A DNA stretch of 64,000 nt from Ciona intestinalis (Eukaryota > Chordata > Ascidiacea > Phlebobranchia > Cionidae). Position numbers and translations under genes: made by a program. The stretch is from assembly GCF_000224145.3 (NCBI RefSeq), contig NC_020168.2, positions 2,367,171 through 2,431,170 of the forward strand, written 5' to 3'. The notes beneath the pieces were generated by a model that made no database searches, had not been told where the DNA came from, and saw only the letters and a program-made list of their open reading frames with translations. Shown here piece after piece: positions 11,961 through 24,020 of this stretch (the stretch's first letter is position 1; every line of letters begins with the position of its first letter).

Positions 11961-14309
11961 TCAATTATTGTGTTTTGTTGAATGTACCTTAATATTTTCG
12001 ATGCAGTGTTGTTGTTGCTGCTGGAGTAGTAGTTCGTTTGCTTTTTCTTGGTTATGTGCGGCCAACGCAGCGGATGCATTTCTAAAACGAGATCATGGGT
12101 TTATATTTTTATTATAACGTTCAACATATGTTGGTACAACATATTTGCATTACCTGGAGTATAAAATTCGTTCCAACTGTGCGAGGCGTTCCTCCGCTCT
12201 GTTTTTCGCTATGTCTAACGTTTCATCCTGTTAAAAAATGAGTTCGGTCACTACTGTGCAAATACTCGACAAGTGATTATTTGGGTTAAAGAAAATCCAA
12301 CTTACCGTTGGGCACCAGTCGGGTTTCTCCTCTGCTGAGATTTCCTTCAGTGCCGTGACCCGTTTAATGATTCGCTTGCACAATACGTCGCCCTGTTTCG
12401 AGAGAGTAAGGAAGGACCACTTGTATTTGTCCGGCTTCGATATTGCGTAAATGTCTCGGGCCTCCGATGACCATTCGTCATACTGAAGAAAAATAAGTTT
12501 GTAAGTTTAAAGATATCGAATCACGGTTGATAATTCACCAAACGTTTTGCCACGATTGCCAAATATACGCCAATAACTTACTTTTGCATTGCGGAAAGTA
12601 GTTAAGAAACTTCGACTTTTCTGTGAAACAAAAAGCAAATGTTTCCAGTGTGATCTGTGTGCAGAGTTGTGTGACTTCTGTTCCTCTTCCGTCATGGTAC
12701 TGCGTTGTGGAAAAGATCGAGTTCATATTTAATTCGTTACATTGCATGTTGGGACGTATAGGCTACATATTGGGCAAGCGATTATATAAAGAAATTGTGT
12801 TCTGCTGTCACATCTCGGACTTATATAAACACTTACTGGTAGTCGACTGCTCGTTCGTAGTGATATTCTATGTTGCTTTGGGTTGGTGAGCTTCTCATTC
12901 TCTTACTCGTGTCAAGTACACGCGAGACTCCGTTTGATCCCTATGATATTTAAAGCATCATATTTGTATGTTCAGATAACAAATATATTTATCTCCAATG
13001 CATTTCAGAAAGTTATTTACCGCTGTGTGGTTGGATTTTGGAAAACTTCGACGTTTTCGTTTTTTTTCGGTATCGTTAGTCGCCTGACCGTTTCCATTAT
13101 ATAATCTGAAAAATTAGAAATTGTTATGGAAACGTTCTGATTTATAAGAAAGAAAAAGTGACAGAAAGATTTAATGCGATGATCAACCCAAGTTAACGTT
13201 GATTTACCTGTAATCATTAAGTGTTGAAGCCAAGATGCTGTTGTTTTTCGTCTCATTGTGTTTGTTGCCGTTAGTAAATTGCATAGCAGCCGCACGTTCC
13301 AAGTTGTTTCGTAAAAATGTTTGCAGAATAAACGATGCACTTGGGCTGTTCTGTAAGATTCTCTGTTGTTGGAGGTTATTGACAAACGTAAGTGCTGAAG
13401 ACACTTCAGGTGCAGAAGAAGTTGTTGGTGGTTGAACAGTTTTCCTCAAACTGTTTTCTACTCCCCGCTCAAGCAGAGAAAGCGGACTCTCCAGCGGCAC
13501 ACGTGGTTCGTTCATTCTGTTTCCACTGAAGTCAATTGGAAGTTGTCTTTGTTCGATTCCATTAACACTGAGATCCTGTGGAGTATGTCCCATTCGGTTT
13601 TCGATTGCATCATTCTTATAATCGTTAGTAGGAGAAGGACTGTTTTGATTATAATTTAGTGACCGCGGACTCGACTCGTAGCTTTCCACTTTTGGGATGG
13701 TCAATGGGCTATAACGATCCTGCCAAAACAAAACACAAACCAAATTTTAAAATGAACAGTTTCTAATTTCCTGCATTGTATTTTGAACAAACTAATGTAC
13801 ACTGCTTACCTTGATTGTCACTTTTCCACCATAACGAAAAGTGCCAGGAACAAGTTGACGATCGGGTGATGGGGTGGAGGACGGAGGAGACGGTCTGTAC
13901 TCTCCTGGGATTGCGAGAATCACAAATAGAGGCTTTGCAGGGAGAAGTCGATATTGATCCTCCGCCATCGCTATGAAGACTTCAAAATCTTCCGCATCAT
14001 TCAACATATACGACATGCTATCTGTAAAATTGATAAACACATGTTTTATACACAACAAACATGAAGTCAAATGGCTATAACACATATAGGCTAAATGTGT
14101 AGCATAACGGTTTGTTCTCATTTAAGGCATAGATACTTACGTCCTGCAATCATTTCAATTTGTTCGGGAGATTGTGTTCCATATATAACTTTCCATATGT
14201 TTCGAATATCTTCTACGGTGCTATCGTTATACAATAACCTTGTCTTTTTCGAGCAGTGTGGTTGGGTGCCGGAAAACTGAACACAAAACCTACTTCTTTG
14301 TTGTGACAT
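11961..14309 (-). CDS. Uncharacterised 462-residue protein, PB1-like N-terminus and basic nuclear-type segment, 8 exons
   Basis: Exons (minus strand, 5' to 3'): 14309-14141, 14021-13810, 13719-13208, 13105-13021, 12620-12582, 12482-12306, 12227-12154, 12081-11961. All have GT-AG borders and matching phases. The first about 100 residues (FCVQFSG…TRLLYNDSTVEDIRNIW…MLNDAEDFEVFIAMAED) look like a PB1/ubiquitin-fold domain. This is a weak structural guess. Residues from about 110 to 300 are Ser/Pro/Asn-rich and low in order. A basic segment EKKRKRRSFPKSNH follows, then a conserved-looking helical domain (YDEWSSEARDIYAISKPDKY, KWSFLTLSKQGDVLCKRIIK) and a Gln-rich coiled-coil tail (LERILYSR…ELLLQQQQQH). 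I chose the ATG of MSQQRSRFC; an in-frame upstream stretch without ATG could belong to an earlier exon. The make-up suggests a nuclear cofactor, which is inference; I do not recognise the family. Confidence 0.75.
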
Positions 14310-16936
14310 ATTTGCTTTGCCTCTAAATTGCACCTACAAGTAACACCGTTGTTAATAGCATATTTGTTTTCAGCAAACTTAAGATTTATAACTGAACTAA
14401 AACATATTAGGATCACCCTTTAAAATACAGTATTCTTGGGTTACATACTCTACTCTGTCGCTTGGATCCTCTTTTAACCTGGCTTATTTCGTAATGCTAA
14501 CCACTGCGAAACCTGCTGCTAACTCAAGCGACGTGCAACTGTAGAATGCAAGCTCTGTGCTAACGATGATGACCCGCTGACTTTGGCTACGTGGAAGCAC
14601 GATTGATGCCCGAAGCAGGTTGGCTACTGGTTACATACACCTGCCTTGTGGTTTATCTTCTTCCCGATAACCGACGACGCGTCCACCTGTCCATGTAACC
14701 TACCCCCATAGGCCAAATCGACGTCTGACGTTCTAATTCAATTGTTTTTCTTTCGCGCAATCGGCCTCCGCCTTATCGGCCCGCGACGCCTTTCAAAAGC
14801 TCCCCTCGTTACCGCTCTCCGAATCCTGCAACATGATTATTGTTCCACGACCTAGTTCCTTTGTTGCGTCAGCACCGGGTACGTAGCGGCGGTCGCCGCA
14901 AGCGCAAGGCTAATCTGACGTCCTTGCGCTAATTAGTTAAGCAAAGAAGAACCTGGCTTATTGTACTCGACCCAGATGCTAAGCTTGATGGGCGCTCCAC
15001 GTCTTCAGCACGAGTGAACAATCATTCCAAAATGGAATTTTTACCCGAGCTTAACAATGATAATGCTGCACGAATCACATGTAATTAGAGCACACTTGAA
15101 AATTTGGCTTACTTCGACTGTCTAACCGTAAAAAGCGCAGCACACTAGCTCTTGGTATGCATGATGCATAGTATATTCTACAGCGTTTGAGCGTGTACCA
15201 TTCGGTCGTATGAAAATAAGTAGAACAACCAGTTATTAACAAATATCCGTCGATTGTTTGCAGTCGTACCTGCGTATGCGTTAGTAACAACAGCCTAAGT
15301 AATACAATCTGTCTACTACACGCTTATATAATTGCACCGCACGTTCTGTGTATCTGTTTTTTAAAGCGAAATAGGCAGAACCGATCTATTTCATATGTAT
15401 ATTCGGTACCTCAATACACTTTCACATTTTTCCAATCACATTAGGTTTAAAGTCAACCAGTGGCTTATCTATGTATTTTCACGACCCATTTATTAAAACG
15501 CACAAGCGTTGCCTATCGACCTATTTCGCGGCTGGTGATGGCCGTTAGTGTGGGCGAGCTTCGTCGGATTTAACCAGGAAGCACAACATAAAACAAAGCA
15601 AGCGAAGCACGGTCCAGGAATCTTATCACAGCTTAAAAGTATTGGTTTTATGCAGCAGGTATGCTGAAGAGTGACAATTATAACTTTGCTCACGTTTCTT
15701 ACATATTAGCAACATTTTTTACTTATAGCAGATGTATTCTTTAAACACCGTGTTGTGTTATAGGATGCCAAATCGACTTTCGCTTCTCGATGACGTAATT
15801 AAGCGAATCTAATCTTGTGTCTATGGTGACGTCATAATGTAAACGATTAAACTGATCACATGATCTGCCCAATCAGAATACACCGTTCAGACATCGCAAG
15901 CAGCAATAAACAGGTGCCGACAGCCTTCTAAAACCGGTAATCCGGATATTCCCGGGTCCCAGGCTCTATATCGTCTCCCTGCTTGGTCAATGAACGTTCC
16001 TCATGCAGCTACGTGTCGTTACAACGACAGTTTACGACAACAACGTAGGTGCTAATCAGAGAAGCACAATTCGCATCCTTACGTAAAGCGTCTGCTTATA
16101 TATTTACATATTAATGTATCTAATTTATAAAAATATTTTCACATTTTTTTCTAATTTACATGTTTCTTCTTAGTGGACATGTTGTATGTGTTATAAATGC
16201 GTGCATAAAAAGTGTATGTCTTTGAATTATCATATCCTTGTAGCTTGTGCGTGTCTGCAACCCCCAATAACGATCGTCGCTGTTATTAGGCGAGTTCACG
16301 GTCAGCAGAGAGCGCTAGACAGCCGTTTTACTTGCCCAAGCATAAATTATAGGAAGGTCGAATGTAGTTTAACCGACAGAAGTAAAATACATCGTTAATG
16401 TTTTGCAAGAGAACCAAATGCTCAGCTCTATTTCCAAATGTGCGTGCGTGACTTTAATAAATCTGTCGCGACAAAGCAAAATGCCCTGAAGCGACATTCA
16501 CATCGGATTTCAGGCGACGGACAATTACGGGTGTATCCTTAGAATCGCTTTTAATTTCGATATACAAACCATTGTCCCGGCGGCAAATCGCCCTAATTTT
16601 AACTGCCGGCTTTCTCGTTGTAAACCTGCACGGATTTCTAATGTGCCCCGCGGTAGCCACCACCGCAAAAGTGAGCTAAAACCGCCCTTGGGTGCCGGTG
16701 TTACCTGAGACCTCCAGCAACAACCAACAGCGGGATAAGGGGGTTTGAACAGAGGCTGCTGGCCCATGGCTGACCTTGTTTGAAAATAAATAAATAGTGG
16801 AAGTTGCGACAAGACGCTAAACGACTTGAGGTGTCGAATGCCAAACCAAAACATCCTCACATCTCGTCTGGTGGTCAACAAATTCTTGGCTCGGGCGGTT
16901 AGACTGTTAACCGTTATTAACAGTAGGTTTAACCGT

Positions 16937-17118
16937 TATAGTAGGGTGGAGGAAGAAGGGACATTTTTGTCCCATTTAATATTAATCAAAGAACAGTCAA
17001 AAAATTACAAAACCGTATCCTCACGACTCCCACAGACCGTTGTTAATTGTTTATAATACGATCAGGATATTGGAATAAAATATGCTTCAGCTGTCCCATC
17101 TTCCCCCACCCTTCTATA
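16937..17118. mobile_element. TA-flanked MITE, same family as 11599-11767
   Basis: Begins TATAGTAGGGTGGAGGAAGA and ends CTTCCCCCACCCTTCTATA, inverted copies of each other. The interior shares TCCTCACGACTCCCACAGAC with relatives in the window. Confidence 0.85.
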
Positions 17119-18978
17119 TAAAGACTTCAGTGAATAAAAACAATTTATGTATTTGTAATTTACAAAACACACACTTCGTGGGAAAATGGGACGGACATTT
17201 TACTATGTATAACTTTTAAATAAGCAAACTAAATCTGTAATGACGCCCTCGTCCTACGTTGATCTGATTAACATTTTTCTATTTTTTTCTCTTGGCTTGC
17301 ATTGACGTGGTCTAGTTATGAGAAAAGTGTATTTTAGATCTGATTGCAAAACAGGAGAATGGAGACATACATAGTAGTATGCTGTTATACCCAAAACTTC
17401 GTGCCTTTTAAAACTCATTTAGTAGATTAAGCATATGAATATGAGACAGTTAAACAAAATGTGTTAAAACTGGGTTTTGCTGAAAATTGTAACACCATAT
17501 AAGGTTGGCAGGTAGAAACTGCCTCTTATTATAGACTGGCAGCGATTTTAACAGGTGCTACGACTCTGGTGACGGGACTGCCAACCGCACGCAACTTGTA
17601 ATGCAAAAGCCCAACCTGTGGGACTTGTTACTGTTGTTTCAACTCGATATTACAACTGATAATGAATTCCCTCCAGAGATTATAGGTTCACCACCGAACA
17701 ACTTTCGAAGAGAAACAATGTGAAGAATGCAACGTCACATTGCGCGCGAAATATTTTCAAAACCCGGCGTCGTTTTGCTGTTATGGCCAATCAAGGTGCT
17801 GCAAAGCACTAAAACTTAGAATTAAAGTTTTTACACCATTAACTGTAATGTGTTGATAAGCACACATTCGGTTATTTTGTTGTTGTAGTATGGACTCGTT
17901 TAAACCTAACATTTAGCCTTTACCTCCCTGTCTATTTCATCATACAAGAAGAAAACGAATGGTTTTGACCCTGGCAGGCTTGTTGGTGATACCTAACGCA
18001 CATTTTGAACAACAACCTTCTGCTGTATTGTTGTTTATGTATTTACACGGTGACGCTTACTTGCGTCCGTATCTGTGGATATAGTTTAAAGCAAGTTGCT
18101 TCCAAGAGTGAATCACACAGCAAGTCTGAGTCAGCAGCGCATCAGATGCCGGCACCGGTTAAAACAGAAACCCCGCACATTTCAACCTAGGGTTAACCCA
18201 AAACCCGTGTTGTGATGTTAACGGCCCAGTGATGACGGGCTTTATGCGTCAGTAGTGTGCGCCGGGCGTAACTCGAGCATAATATTTCTACCTGACTCCA
18301 TGGATTGGTTGAGTATCGACTTTTTGTGCGAAGGTTTAACCATTAACCAACACGTAGTTAAAATACTCCTGTCACAAGTTTACGAACTCCTAATGTTTTT
18401 ACTGAAACGAGTGGGCGGGGCTTTTTTCTGGTGTGTGGCATGCTTGAGGTTAGATCGACGGGGGTCTGAGTCACACCAATGTTATAAATAATTGTTCGCT
18501 TCAAGCGAAATGGTCGCCTTGTCGATGCTATTGTGTTACTTGTGTTCAAAGCTTTTGTATTGTATGCCACTCAGTAATTTCCATGATTGTTGGCTAGCCG
18601 AGCGAATAAAATCATTCAAACGTTTTTAATACTTCGGGAAACGTAAATAATGTGCTTAAGCAGCTCCATTCTAAGCCCTAACCCAAATTTCGAGGCCACA
18701 TCAAAGGAAAGTACGCCTGACATAATTTAATGTCGACGCGCTGTGACGGCCTCTATACAACCGCTCTCATTGTGAACATGTCAAGAGTGGGTTTATTGCC
18801 TAGACGCAGCAGCGGTAGAACTGAATAACTCTGTCTAGTTTAAACTGTAACAAAAAGCGTAACGCGACACGGCCAAGTGGAGGAATACAATACATAACGA
18901 GTTTGAAATGTGAAAACGGAAGCAGGGCGTTTTAAAGACGATAATGGTACAAACATTACACATATTTATTCACAAATG

Positions 18979-19030
18979 CGACTGGTGGTTCACTGGTAGA
19001 GCTTGTGTTTCCGGAGACTTAAACCCTTAA
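18979..19030 (+). mobile_element. tRNA-Gly-like relic
   Basis: CTGGTGGTTCACTGGTAGAG closely resembles the D-arm and A box of eukaryotic tRNA-Gly. The anticodon and T arms are not recognisable downstream, so it is not a working tRNA; it is either a SINE head or a degraded tRNA copy. Confidence 0.4.
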
Positions 19031-19476
19031 TGATTTCTAATTAGGAGTATATATTTAATTTAACAGTAATCCGATCCCACCCAGTTTCAGAGAGATAATA
19101 ATAGCCAGGTTCTGATTGGGCGTTTCTCATTATTCCGATCTGAAACACAATGCAATCCGACGTAGTATGTACACATAACCATATGTCGTTCAGCAAATAG
19201 AATAAACTTTTAAACTATTCGCAGTGTTTCCGAAAACATTTTAACTGCAATGTGCATCACTGACCGTGCGGATTCTGTTAATGCTAAAAACTTTGAAATA
19301 GAGAGTGAATATTAAACACTATATCTACAGACGCATATGAAGCACTGTTCGACCACAAACAAACAAATTAAGTCAATATTAGAATAAAGTATGTCGACAT
19401 GTCAACGTACTGTGACGTAACAGAATGGGTACAAATAATAAAGATGTAATAGAATTTCGTTTTGACTGTTCACCAT

Positions 19477-19925
19477 CAGAGCCATAGAAATACCGAGTAG
19501 TCCAACCCATTGTTACGTAAAACACAAATTGAACGGCAATTTGGGTCCAAAATAACACAGTAGGTATAGGGAAAATGTATGTTTTTCGGTAAATTACAGA
19601 AAAACTTGGGCCTAAAAACAAATTTAAAGGTTGAAAAATGTAAAAAACATGTGTTATTTGTTTTCTGTGTCCAAAAAAGTCAAAAATTAGAATTAGAAGC
19701 GGTTGATTTGCGACATTTTAGTCATTTAATGCGGCTAAATTTATACATTTTTTTCTAAAAAATGTTTGGTAAGGTAAATAGAAGCTGTTTTACACCTTCC
19801 CACAATAGGAAAACACAAACAAAACTTAACAAGTTCGTTTAAACCCATTGTCAAAGTCACCACTTTTGCTCTATTTTGGACACACATAGACGGCAGTTGG
19901 ACTACTCGGTGTTTATACGACTCTG
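19477..19925. mobile_element. Non-autonomous hAT-type DNA transposon, complete with target duplication
   Basis: The 449-bp element is flanked on both sides by the identical octamer TTCACCAT (19469-19476 and 19926-19933). Its ends are inverted repeats of about 30 bp: CAGAGCCATAGAAATACCGA on the left against CAGAGTCGTATAAACACCGA read inward from the right, both continuing GTAGTCCAAC. An 8-bp duplication plus a CAGAG-type terminus is characteristic of hAT elements. No transposase is encoded. Confidence 0.92.
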
Positions 19926-21946
19926 TTCACCATAAGCTAGACTTCGGCTATTCAGTAGTCGCTCAGGCGTTTGTAAACGTCATGTTCGAGTAAAATTGGA
20001 CAGTTTGTTGCCGTCTCATAGCTGTAGGCTGTGTTTGGGCCTGATAGATCTTATAAACGAGCCATAGCATGTATAGGTTCAAAAAATACCCAGATATATA
20101 CTGAGGTAAAAGATAAGGAATCCATAAAAACACACGTTGGTATTTGTGGGTACTTTACATTTATTTGGAACACACGGTGAATAACTACATATTGCGTATG
20201 ACTCATAGCACATAACGAATTAAAATATAATGTACAGTGGTTTTGCTATTGTATGTAAGCGAGATGGCGAAATAGCTACCCGATATAACACATACCAACC
20301 ACACATAGAGGAACGTTCGTACTTTTAGATTTCCCCCAAAATTTGTGACTAAGTTGGTACATTTCTATGTTGTTACGTAATTTCTTGAGAATACACAATA
20401 GTTGGCAGGCCCATAAGCCGAGAAGCTTATGACGTATAAAGGAGTGTTTGAAATTTTGGCACGTAGGAAAACATGACCTGGTTTCAAACAACAATGGGCC
20501 ATACCGAATAAATAGAAAAGAAACTTAATACTTTTTCAATTGCACAAAACAATACACATAGAATGATAGAAATTTAAGCCAAACAAAAGTAAATGTGGGG
20601 TCGATAGAAACTCAGTTAACCAAATAGACCTTTACGACTACGCGATATGTATATGGCGGTTTGTACGGCTTAGGCATGAATTATTAATAAGAAGGAATAT
20701 GATTTGATTACAAAGTGATATACTTGGGCGGTGCTGCAATGTTAAGGCGAGTTACCACCATGGTAACTAATAGTGACTGATTTCGCCTTCCAGAGAAGCC
20801 GTAAACATGTTTTGCAAAGGTGATCACGCGATTCGTAAGATGGAGGTTTTGTGTTAAAGATTAGCTCCCGTGGGGACTTGTGGCGATCAATTGTTCAAGC
20901 GTCCTTAAAAAATGATCTAAATAAACGGTCCCGCGGGAAGCACGAGAATGCGACACAACGATAATAGTTAAACCGAGGATTGCGTGATTGACGGGAAATC
21001 TGTACCATGAGATTGGCTCTTTATGACGACAGGTGGCCAAGCAAACGTTGATTTCGATTTACCCGGGTTAAGAAATTTTGGATAATTTTCGGGTGTCTTG
21101 GGCAACCGACGCTTAAACAGCAGTTACACTTTAATAACATATCTCGGCCGTTCGTATAGGATGTGTACTGGACAGGCGACGTCTGTTCGCCATTGGAAAA
21201 TATACGATCGTTTACGTGTTTCAGCGAAACAGTATAAAACAACAACATGATCATGTACCGTCGTGTTCTGTTAGCGCCTGCTAAATCCACGAAATATTTG
21301 CCGGCGGCGCGATGGACAAATTTAAATTTAAGGCTACGCTTAAAGTTTAAAAAGTTATGCAATGGCAGCAAAGCGATTAAATGCAATGACGTTTAATGTT
21401 CAGATTGCGAGTGAAATACTACAGACTTACATAAGTGTACTTAACGCATATTTTAGTTATTCTTTCACCGATTAAGTTCAAGTTGATCACGTAGCACAAT
21501 TGTTTGTTGGTTCAGTACGCGATATGAGAGTTTAATATGCCAAATAGCACTTGGCACGAGGAACTTAGCTACTTAAGCTTACGGCTTGTCAAACGATTGT
21601 GGCATGTTGACTTAAGAATGTAGTGGAATGGTGGCGAACCTGCATAGATTGATTAACCAGGACTAGGCGTACCTAAGTCTCAATTCCTTTAAACTGGTAC
21701 CGTGTTTTTTTAGTTAATGGAACATAATTGCACATTTAAAAGAATTTCTATGCTATGTTATACCAAGGCAGGACAATACTTGAATAAACAAACATGACTT
21801 AGTGGCGATTCACTAAACTTACTAAAGAATTTACACAATTATTTGTTTAAAAAAAATAGTGGAAGCACTGGGACACCAACTTAGTCTGGAAGCACCGTTT
21901 GCTGTTACAGTGTGTCGAATCTATACTTTGGCCCAGAGATGGAACT

Positions 21947-22836
21947 CTACAATGCACAAACCGGATTCTTGCCATCTATAATGTCGTTTTCAACACGTTC
22001 ACTTCCAGTGGATGCTTCAGCTTGGTTGGACATCACAGCACAAAAGAAAGATAACAGGGTACCAAACATTGCAGCATAGTATGCCCATCCAATGTGACAT
22101 GTTCCAAGCTATAAATAACAAAAACATCAAAATGCTTACTCAACTTACATTTAAGAACGAACTCGTATTGGTTACAAAAGTACATTGACACGGCTTCAGT
22201 CAATATTTCAAATTTTTAATATAATATTAACTTACATTAAAGGCACCAGTGTGGGCTCCACAATCAAATTGAACTCTCTCCGAACCCCAACCAGCAGGAA
22301 ACAGGACAAGTGAAAATATTAACAACAGTCCTGTTGACAAGAGATCAATGAAAACAAGTCGCAAACACAAAAGTATCATACATCTGCATTGATAAGTTAC
22401 CTGCTATGGCTTGGAGAATTCCTGATATACTGAATATGCTTTTCCTTCCCAGATTGCGAAAGCACAAAGCCCACACTGAAAACAAGGCAACTACCAACAG
22501 GAACAGTATTGCTGTGGCCATGAATATACAGGTTGCAGTCCAAAAAGGTGAAGCAATTTCCCCAATGGAGTGAGCATACACACGGCAGTTATCTGACATT
22601 CTTATAAAATCATCATTTCCAACTTGCTGGCAACGAAGAAAAAGACCAATTGTGCGAATCATTGTTGTTTCACTTGATAATCCATTAACATGTGTTGAGT
22701 TGCTGTCAGGAATTTTCATTTCAGATGTTATAAGCCAGTGGGCGCTCATGAAGGCTGCTAGCTCAGTTAAGCATGCAGTTATGCTTAGTAAACTCCACAA
22801 CATACTTCGAACGGTTACAATAACATAACAGCACAT
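21947..22836 (-). CDS. LHFPL2: LHFPL2-type tetraspan membrane protein
   Basis: Exons: 22836-22401, 22330-22236, 22108-21947, giving 230 residues, the usual size for the family. The start MCCYVIVTVRSMLWSLLSI matches vertebrate LHFPL2 (MCHVIVTCRSMLWTLLSI, from memory), and further matches are ELAAFMSAHWLI, GEIASPFWTATCIFMATAI, LFPAGWGSERVQFDCGAH and LGTCHIGWAYYAAMFGTLLS. Four hydrophobic segments are evident, at about residues 12-32, 98-122, 133-158 and 182-202. The extracellular loop carries an N-glycosylation site (NSTH) and conserved cysteines. LHFPL proteins are claudin-like four-pass proteins of the plasma membrane; the role of LHFPL2 is poorly defined. It is divergent from HERPUD, with 1.2 kb between start codons. 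Confidence 0.93.
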
Positions 22837-23462
22837 GATTGTGTATCTGTATACAAACTTAATAGTTCCTACATTAAATTCAGTATCTAAAACGTTGCTC
22901 AGTATTATATTACCAGAAAGAAGAAAGACTAAGTGATATGTTAGATACTTAGCATTTACATAGTGATCAATTCTCCTCCTAAGTTATTTGCTAGCGCTAA
23001 ATGGGGCAACCAACCACTAACATCTATAACCACCACGAACCACCTGCCCCTAAATAACCTCTAAGTACCAACCTAAAATACTTTCTATGAGCCTAATCTG
23101 TTTAATTAAAAAAATGGCTGAAATTGACATTCGTACTACTGTACTAAACAACAATACAACGGTGCGCAAAGTATTTAACGCAATAACAAAAATGAAAGGA
23201 GGTTATAATGTTTATTACTGTACGCAAAGCCAAAGGTGTATTGACATTGTTCCAAACAAAATATTCAAATGCTCTACAGTATAACTAAAGTTACCTTACT
23301 GGAAACACCCAACCGAACCTTCGTCGAGACAGACTATTGCGACAGGTTGTAAAATCTAACTCCAGCACGCACGCACGCACTTTACACACTCCTTCGTTTG
23401 TCTGGGTGACACTCATGATAATGGAAAATCGCGATTGAAAAAAGCTTCCCTGGTTTCGTAAC

Positions 23463-23482
23463 TGGTTGGTTGGTTGGTTGGT
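23463..23482. repeat. GGTT tetranucleotide repeat
   Basis: Five tandem GGTT units in the intergenic region upstream of HERPUD. Confidence 0.8.
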
Positions 23483-23889
23483 AAGGTCTCTAGCGTCATC
23501 TTCAGGTAGCAGTGAAATACCGTTCAGTTTATGCTAAAGTCTGTATATACGAATTCTGGTGTATAAGATTCTATAAATATTTCTTGTTGGATATAAATAA
23601 AAAGCTTGCGCCATGTACAAATCACTTATTCGTTTATATACGGACTCTTTCTAGTCTCATATTTTTATTATGGCTCTATGATCTGATATCAATATCCGAA
23701 TACATTAAGGAGCGGAAGAAACTAGTCCCACTATTATCGCGTTAAATAAAATACAATTACACTTTTAAAATACAAACCGTGGGAACGGAATTAGAGACGT
23801 TTTGATTTCTGTGTGAGCCTATTAAAGCATGTTATTACGTAATACTCCATATTTGGTCATGTGATGTCTCACAACAAAACAAAATACAC

Positions 23890-23897
23890 TGACGTGT
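23890..23897 (+). promoter_or_regulatory. Candidate unfolded-protein-response element upstream of HERPUD
   Basis: TGACGTGT lies about 125 bp before the HERPUD ATG and contains the TGACGTG core bound by XBP1 and ATF6. HERPUD1 is a classic target of that response in vertebrates. A single 8-bp match is weak on its own; gene context raises its interest. Confidence 0.35.
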
Positions 23898-24020
23898 ACT
23901 TACTAAGTTATCAATTCTATACTATTGTATTGTATGAGTTAAGTGTTTCTGTATTTATTCGTTCTGCTTGTTTTCTGATGTGTGCTTCTATTTAAAGGGG
24001 TATAGATCAAACAAGGTAAT

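Larger units (their letters stand above)
14310..21946. other. 7.6 kb gene-free region between the unnamed gene and LHFPL2
   Basis: I see no exon chain with domain support on either strand. Short frames at 16525-16881, 19379-19621 and 21021-21386 look random and have no splice context. Contents I can support are a GC-richer block at about 14450-15060, a MITE at 16937-17118, a tRNA-Gly-like relic at about 18979 and a hAT-type element at 19477-19925. The position between two minus-strand genes, upstream of the unnamed one, makes it a likely home for regulatory DNA, but no single site stands out. Confidence 0.55.
22837..24020. other. Divergent promoter region of LHFPL2 and HERPUD
   Basis: 1.2 kb between two start codons pointing apart. 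It holds a short (CACG)n run near 23363, a (GGTT)n run at 23463-23482 and the UPRE-like site at 23890-23897. Short frames here have no support as genes. Confidence 0.5.

Noticed and set aside
16525-16881. 118-codon minus-strand frame in the gene-free region
   Set aside because: Odd composition, no family resemblance, no splice sites or regulatory context; likely chance in a less AT-rich patch.
18979-19030. Functional tRNA-Gly gene
   Set aside because: Only the 5' part resembles tRNA-Gly. The anticodon arm and the T-loop box B are not recognisable.
21021-21386. 121-codon minus-strand frame
   Set aside because: No domain or splice support and low-quality composition; probably chance.
23363-23380. 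CRISPR-like or regulatory meaning of the CACG run
   Set aside because: It is a simple short tandem repeat of a few units with no spacers.
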